Shown here: positions 62,027 through 64,000 of the stretch, piece after piece | Layout: every line of letters begins with the position of its first letter | Numbering within the stretch: position 1 is the stretch's first letter | Source: an uncultured Prochlorococcus sp. | GTDB lineage: Bacteria; Cyanobacteriota; Cyanobacteriia; PCC-6307; Cyanobiaceae | Reading direction: 5' to 3' | Length of the DNA stretch: 64,000 nt | Assembly (NCBI GenBank): GCA_902564535.1 | Contig: CACFBG010000001.1 | Location: 144,564 to 208,563 of the forward strand | Program-made: the position numbers and the translations under genes | Notes under the pieces: generated by a model | Databases searched by the model: none | Told to the model about the DNA's origin: nothing | The model's input: only the letters and a program-made list of their open reading frames with translations

Positions 62027-62403
62027 GATGCTGATTCAAACCTGCATGAACTTTACTTCTCTAATCTCCTAATTTGATGGAAAGCTTAAATGAGATCACT
62101 TAAAGCAAAGCCATCAGTAGAGCTCAAAAGGATTCAGGAAAGGATAAGAATTATGAGAATTACAAATTTCTCAAGACCAATACTACTTCTGACAAAACTC
62201 AAAACCCCCTATTTTCATTTAAGTTGCTAAATCTCAAAATCCCTTTCCAAGAAAGCAATCTGAAAGACTAGGGAGCGGTAAATTCATACTAAATTCTTGA
62301 AAAAAAAAATCATATAAAATTGATCCGTTACAGAAGGCATCCAAGTCACTTGACCATAAAAGACAAACTTGCGTAGTATGTGGATCGCTTACTGCTAACC
62401 GAT
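62027..62403. other. 377-nt region without a clear gene upstream of psbY
   Basis: The stretch lies between the divergent pentapeptide gene and psbY. A 46-codon frame at 62090-62230 (MRSLKAKPSVELK) is basic and unconvincing. Another frame across the psbY start gives a CxxC pattern but has no start codon. Promoters for both flanking genes are expected; a T/A-rich tract (AAAAAAAAA) near 62301 may be part of one. Confidence 0.4.
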
Positions 62404-62547
62404 ATGGACCTCAGAGTTGTTCTCGTTCTGTTCCCAATAATTGCTTCAGTTGTCTGGACGGCTTTTTGGCTAACGAAGTGGGGAGTATTTAAATGGGATC
62501 TACTCGGTGGCTTAAAAGAAGTTGTAGATGGTTCGGGGCAGAATTAA
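62404..62547 (+). CDS. psbY: Photosystem II protein Y (probable)
   Basis: A 47-residue ORF not in the track: MDLRVVLVLFPIIASVVWTAFW. It has the N-terminal M-D-x-R-V-hydrophobic-P pattern and single span of cyanobacterial PsbY. The tail KWGVFKWDLLGGLKEVVDG is longer than in some relatives. Photosystem II subunit at the complex periphery. The match rests on the N-terminal pattern and size. Confidence 0.65.
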   Translation: MDLRVVLVLFPIIASVVWTAFWLTKWGVFKWDLLGGLKEVVDGSGQN

Positions 62548-62653
62548 TTTACGCAAATAACCGAAATTGATGCCTGAAGATTGCGTCTATTGACGTAAGT
62601 ATTTGTTGTGAAAAAATAATGTCAATTATTATTGAGAGGAATCAGTAGGTTTT

Positions 62654-62794
62654 TTATTTTTCTCTTAGATCAAATGTAGGTCGTTCTTTAGGATCTTTGC
62701 CTTCAATTGATTTTATAAAAATACTTAAACCTCTACCTAATAAAGGAACCCAAAATTCCTCATATGCAAATTGTAAAAAATTCCTTTTTTTCAT
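62654..62794 (-). CDS. Small conserved-looking protein, unknown
   Basis: A 46-residue ORF (ATG at 62794, TAA at 62654): KKRNFLQFAYEEFWVPLLGRGLSIFIKS, then the hydrophilic tail EGKDPKERPTFDLREK. The patterned mix of aromatic, hydrophobic and charged residues and the lack of alternative frames support a gene. The function is unknown. Confidence 0.55.
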   Translation of the reverse strand: MKKRNFLQFAYEEFWVPLLGRGLSIFIKSIEGKDPKERPTFDLREK

Positions 62795-62909
62795 TCACTT
62801 AACTTCTTGTTAGGTTTGTTGAAAAGATCTAACATAGGTTAATCTAATTCTACTTATAGCTAAAAGCACGCTGAAGATGCTAAACAGTTAAAGATTCGTA
62901 AGTGAATTC

Positions 62910-63416
62910 ATGGATATCAACAAAAAGCAGAAAAGAAATAAATCAACTGCTATCTCTCAAGTAATTGATCTTAAACAAACTAATATAAAAGCAATAAAAG
63001 ATGAAATTGCCATTATCGATAAAGAGATAATTGAACTAATGTCTGGATTATTTGAAGCTAAAAAAGTACAAATTAAATCCGCGCTGAACACAAATAATAA
63101 TTTTTTATTTAAACTTCAAAGAAAGTTCATTTCCTCTGCAGCAACTCAATCAGCCTATTGGCATGAAAATAATTTAAAAAATTTATATCAAAAAAGAAAA
63201 TTTTTACAAATTAATTTAGAAAAAATCACAGGAACTTATTGGAAAAATAAGATCAAAAGAATCTTTTTTATAACAATATTAATATTTATAATCGCATTAG
63301 TCATATCATTAATATTAATGGGGATCTTGTTAACCGCTTATCTATTACCCTTATTGTTATTTGGAGGCTTCGTGTATATATTGATTCAAAACAAGGTGAT
63401 AAGAAGGAGAAGGTAA
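62910..63416 (+). CDS. Coiled-coil membrane protein, unknown
   Basis: A 168-residue protein. The first about 105 residues form a charged helical region (IKAIKDEIAIIDKEIIELMSGL). Two hydrophobic spans follow (FFITILIFIIALVISLILMGILLTAY and LLPLLLFGGFVYILI), and the end is basic (KVIRRRR). No family recognised. Its layout suggests a membrane anchor with a cytosolic coiled coil. The gene starts 28 nt after a cluster of small ORFs' spacers. Confidence 0.55.
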   Translation: MDINKKQKRNKSTAISQVIDLKQTNIKAIKDEIAIIDKEIIELMSGLFEAKKVQIKSALNTNNNFLFKLQRKFISSAATQSAYWHENNLKNLYQKRKFLQINLEKITGTYWKNKIKRIFFITILIFIIALVISLILMGILLTAYLLPLLLFGGFVYILIQNKVIRRRR

Positions 63417-63465
63417 AATCATTTGTCACGATAATCTCTCGAATTCGTTAAAATATCCTTCCTAC

Positions 63466-63639
63466 TCAAAGAATATTTAATAGAGTTTCATCAGAAGCTT
63501 TTAATATTTGTTCTGGAGTTCGATAACCTACATAAAAAAATACTTGGGCATTTTTCTTTCCTATTACTGGAAATTTAGTAAGCTTAATGTATGCCTTCCT
63601 AGGTTTTATTCTCAAATTGACTTGAGAGAAAAAGCTCAT
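63466..63639 (-). CDS. Hidden helix-hairpin-helix-like small ORF
   Basis: A 57-residue frame missed by the track (ATG at 63639, TGA at 63466). The N-terminal part is basic (QVNLRIKPRKAYIKL) and the second half reads FPVIGKKNAQVFFYVGYRTPEQILKASDETLLNIL. That resembles a HhH repeat (LPGIGxxxAxxLxxxGxxTxxxLxxAxxxxL), as found in DUF4332 and similar DNA- or protein-binding modules. The match is by eye. Confidence 0.5.
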   Translation of the reverse strand: MSFFSQVNLRIKPRKAYIKLTKFPVIGKKNAQVFFYVGYRTPEQILKASDETLLNIL

Positions 63640-63899
63640 AAAAAGCTTGTATGTCTTAACAATCAGCTATGCAAAAGATCATGAATCAGCACGAAATCAA
63701 TGCCAAAATATTAAAAACATAATTTGTCTAAAAATCCATCAAAAAAAGGGAAAAATCTTTAATCCTATAAAATAATCCACAATTATATAGCTTTTTTATA
63801 TAGATAAAATTTTTCGTTTGATTCATAGCAAATCAGAAAGATGGCTCATTTAAGAAATCTCACGAGTTATGTTATAATTCATAATTATTAAATAAAACA

Positions 63900-64000
63900 A
63901 TGAAGTCAAAATTAAAATGTCAAGAATGGGTTGTAAGGTTCGATGGTTCCATTAAACAAAAAATCGTTGAAGCTCTTTCATCAAAAAATGAATACAAAAA
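63900..64000 (+). CDS. Start of an unidentified gene cut by the window edge
   Basis: Only the first 33 codons are visible: MKSKLKCQEWVVRFDGSIKQKIVEALSSKNEYK. The frame is open to the end. The upstream region is AT-rich (TTATAATTCATAATTATTAAAT), which could hold a -10-like TATAAT at about 63872. Product not identifiable from this fragment. Confidence 0.35.
   Translation, partial: MKSKLKCQEWVVRFDGSIKQKIVEALSSKNEYK

Noticed and set aside
62090-62230. 46-residue plus-strand frame upstream of psbY
   Set aside because: Arg/Lys/Leu-rich with no recognisable pattern. The frame is short, and the region is better explained as a promoter region.
62340-62490. Frame across psbY start with a CVVCGSLTANRYG zinc-finger-like pattern
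   Set aside because: Cysteine spacing is amusing but the frame has no start codon after its upstream stop, and it overlaps the psbY frame, which has the conserved N-terminus.
1-64000. CRISPR arrays, insertion sequences, prophage or defence islands
   Set aside because: No regularly spaced direct repeats, no transposase or integrase frames and no restriction or Cas-like genes were seen. The gene content is core chromosome.

Overview
The window looks like a stretch of the core chromosome of a low-light-type Prochlorococcus (marine picocyanobacterium). This is inferred from the AT-rich, tightly packed sequence, the photosynthesis genes (petL, psbX, psbY, two hli genes, ycf66), many cyanobacterium-only families (DUF3120, DUF4346, DUF2973, DUF512 radical SAM, VKOR-thioredoxin fusion, RarA fusion), a circularly permuted tmRNA, and a tmRNA tag ending in APVAA. 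No transposase, phage module, CRISPR array or rRNA was seen. The exact strain cannot be named from the sequence alone. Layout: 1-4.7 kb holds the 5' part of aroK, a tandem-domain pterin synthase-like gene, a RibD-type reductase, an N-acyltransferase-like gene, a DUF4346 gene, the short petL, and a VKOR-thioredoxin fusion for disulfide formation. 4.7-15.4 kb has nadB and a DUF3120 membrane gene on the minus strand, then uppP, a radical SAM DUF512 protein, a TolC-like channel, an inositol-phosphatase-like enzyme, a YihY-family membrane protein and a zinc-ribbon protein on the plus strand, then xseB-xseA and a small hli gene on the minus strand. 15.5-20.8 kb has small conserved unknowns, an HtrA/Deg protease, an ABC-F ATPase, a Nif11-like small protein and a ribbon-helix-helix protein. 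20.8-28.7 kb carries anmK, a Ktr-type potassium uptake pair, an SLC13/RCK anion transporter divergent from cysH, coaX, a BCP peroxiredoxin and a phosphopantetheinyl transferase. 28.8-34.1 kb has a RarA fusion protein, phosphoglucomutase and a DUF4912 protein. 34.3-40.5 kb is the SUF iron-sulfur locus: sufR with an overlapping unknown gene on the minus strand, and sufB-sufC-sufD-sufS on the plus strand. A perfect 7-bp inverted repeat and an unlisted 59-codon ORF lie between the two arms. 40.5-50.7 kb has an S9 peptidase, peptide deformylase, a HIT protein, an SbmA/BacA-type ABC exporter followed by an hli gene, two tandem TolB-like lipoproteins, ycf66, psbX, a YGGT protein and accC. 50.8-60.1 kb has tRNA-Leu(GAG), an LpxB-related glycosyltransferase, a PRC-barrel protein, smc, a small protein resembling the LigD 3'-phosphoesterase domain, a DUF883/DUF1469 membrane pair and an RlmL-like methyltransferase. 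60.1-64 kb has the permuted ssrA, a DUF5672 glycosyltransferase-like gene with a 31-nt perfect palindrome, a pentapeptide lipoprotein-like lumenal protein, psbY and several small unknown genes, one of them a hidden helix-hairpin-helix-like ORF. Most genes are housekeeping. The points most worth a second look are the divergent 13-bp inverted repeat at the uppP/DUF3120 promoter region, the coding palindrome in the DUF5672 gene, the stand-alone LigD-PE-like protein next to smc, the degenerate first domain of the pterin synthase fusion, the permuted tmRNA, and the small genes that the ORF track misses.
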